DNA from: Bacteroidia bacterium
Lineage (GTDB): Bacteria > Bacteroidota > Bacteroidia > B-17B0 > Aurantibacillaceae
Direction of reading: 5' to 3'
NCBI GenBank assembly: GCA_014379485.1
Contig: JACMLS010000741.1
Coordinates: 1 to 6,427 of the forward strand
DNA length: 6,427 nucleotides
Shown piece by piece: positions 5,636 through 6,427 of this stretch. Made by a program: the position numbers and the translations under genes. Position 1 is the first letter of the stretch, and each line of letters opens with the position of its first letter. The notes beneath the pieces were generated by a model, which was given only the letters and a program-made list of their open reading frames with translations, was not told where the DNA came from and made no database searches.

Positions 5636-5665
5636 CGACTAACGACTAACGACTAACAACAAACC
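5636..5665. repeat. Inverted partner array of CGACTAA heptamers
   Basis: CGACTAA repeats exactly three times in tandem (5636, 5643, 5650) and trails off as CAACAAACC. Read on the other strand the unit is TTAGTCG, the same 7-base register as the GTTAGTY units at 5542-5594. The two arrays therefore face each other around a spacer of about 40 bases and could pair in a long imperfect hairpin (one mismatch or G-T wobble per unit). It begins about 20 bases after the stop of the metalloprotease gene on the minus strand, so a transcript-end structure is possible. Confidence 0.8.
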
Positions 5666-5685
5666 GTAGACTTTTTATTCGAAAA

Positions 5686-6427
5686 TCAATTTTTTGCAAT
5701 TTTTCTAGTGGCTTGTTTTCCGTTTGATGAAATGATGGCGAAATAGACTCCGTTTGGCAGGTGAGAGATATCGAAAGATAAATTCTCTGCAGGTAAAAAT
5801 GTTTTTTCAAAAACAGATTTGCCAACAAGATCGGTAATTCTTATTTCCACTTTACTTTCAACCATTCCTAAATTCATTTCAAAAATTCCGGAAGATGGAT
5901 TTGGAAAAATGCTGAGGGGCAAAATTGTATTTACAGAATTGATTCCTACACCTCCACTGCATCCGTTTGAAGTAATGAGGCCGGAACGCTGCGTATTCAA
6001 TGCTGCCTGCATTCTCGTTTTTTGTCCGAGCGTAAAAATATTCATACAATCATCGTCAGTGTAATCCATGTAATTCATGAACATAGAACTTGGGTCTGAT
6101 GTAAGACATCTGCCGCCTGACTGCGTTGTTTGCGGATAAGAAGGGCAAGCGTAATTTTCTGCTTTTTGCTCTGGTGTATCAGCCACAAGATCATCTGCAG
6201 CGCAGGCAGATTCGTCTCCCCAGATATGTTCCAGATCAAACCAGTGCCCTACTTCATGCGTGGCGGTTCTGCCCATGTCATAAGGATTTGCCACTGTTCC
6301 AATAGTTCCGAAAAAATTATAATCAATCACTATACCATCATCAGCCGGCCCTGTACTTCCGGGTGTGTACGCAAATCCTAAAGTACTTCCGCCATCAATG
6401 TCGCACACCCAAATGTTCATGTATTTA
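5686..6427 (-). CDS. Secreted M43-family zinc metalloprotease with T9SS sorting domain (5' end outside window)
   Basis: The reading frame is open to the right edge (codons for Lys-Tyr precede the first visible Met), so the N-terminal signal peptide and propeptide are missing. Numbered from that Met, the zinc site is HEVGHWFDLEH (His55, Glu56, His59, His65), the extended HExxHxxxxxH of metzincins. MNYMDYTDDDC (115-125) is the Met-turn region with Met118. LNIWVC-like (M)NIWVCDIDGG, GRTATHEVGHW and DDLVADTP are typical of M43 cytophagalysin/pappalysin enzymes. Cys73, Cys92, Cys105 and Cys125 could form the domain's disulfides. Residues 169-244, beginning LSIFPNPSSG and including ITDLVGKSVFEK, DISHLPNGVYF and a basic end, are a type A T9SS C-terminal sorting domain. 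The enzyme is thus expected to be exported by type IX secretion and released or anchored at the cell surface, degrading extracellular protein. The substrate is unknown. Confidence 0.93.
   Translation of the reverse strand, partial: KYMNIWVCDIDGGSTLGFAYTPGSTGPADDGIVIDYNFFGTIGTVANPYDMGRTATHEVGHWFDLEHIWGDESACAADDLVADTPEQKAENYACPSYPQTTQSGGRCLTSDPSSMFMNYMDYTDDDCMNIFTLGQKTRMQAALNTQRSGLITSNGCSGGVGINSVNTILPLSIFPNPSSGIFEMNLGMVESKVEIRITDLVGKSVFEKTFLPAENLSFDISHLPNGVYFAIISSNGKQATRKIAKN

Noticed and set aside
5542..5665. CRISPR array
   Set aside because: The unit is only 7 bases with no unique spacers and no cas genes, so this is a simple tandem/inverted repeat.
1..6427. A defence, toxin-antitoxin, mobile or otherwise novel gene system
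   Set aside because: Every long minus-strand frame belongs to a recognisable core or secreted-enzyme family, and no integrase, transposase, tRNA, reverse transcriptase or unknown gene cluster is present.

Overview
The window is 6.4 kb of AT-rich DNA in which every supported gene lies on the minus strand, so genes are read from high to low coordinates. It points to the Bacteroidota (Bacteroidetes). A metalloprotease at the right edge ends in a type IX secretion (T9SS) C-terminal sorting domain. The order bamD - rpoZ - coaBC - DUF4835/PorD is a familiar Bacteroidota cluster. One upstream region has a TAnnTTTG-type -7 element, as used by the Bacteroidota primary sigma factor. Most leaders are A/T-rich with little Shine-Dalgarno character. 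I cannot place the genus.

Right edge (5686-6427): the 3' part of a secreted M43-family (cytophagalysin/pappalysin-like) zinc metalloprotease with an intact HExxHxxxxxH site, a Met-turn and a T9SS sorting domain. Its 5' end is outside the window. Next comes a 239-base gap (5447-5685) holding two facing arrays of a 7-base repeat that could fold against each other, then a good bamD promoter candidate so close to the ATG that the mRNA would be nearly leaderless.

Middle (1485-5446): five closely packed genes: bamD (outer-membrane beta-barrel assembly lipoprotein), rpoZ (RNA polymerase omega), coaBC (coenzyme A synthesis), a DUF4835/PorD envelope protein, and a TIP30/HTATIP2-like short-chain dehydrogenase with a GTG start. 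The gaps are 2 nt (bamD-rpoZ), 72 nt with a terminator-like hairpin (rpoZ-coaBC), a 4-nt ATGA overlap (coaBC-porD) and a 14-nt overlap (porD-SDR). Where many relatives, as I recall, carry recN after the DUF4835 gene, this genome has the dehydrogenase.

Left (1-1376): a complete 3-hydroxybutyryl-CoA dehydrogenase closed by a clear intrinsic terminator, then the first two thirds of elongation factor P, which runs off the left edge.

Most of this is core physiology (envelope assembly, transcription, CoA synthesis, acyl-CoA metabolism, translation). I see no defence system, CRISPR, transposase, RNA gene or obvious new system. The points most worth a second look are substitutions at two catalytic positions of the CoaC domain, the hairpin abutting the coaBC start, the inverted heptamer arrays, and the near-leaderless bamD promoter.
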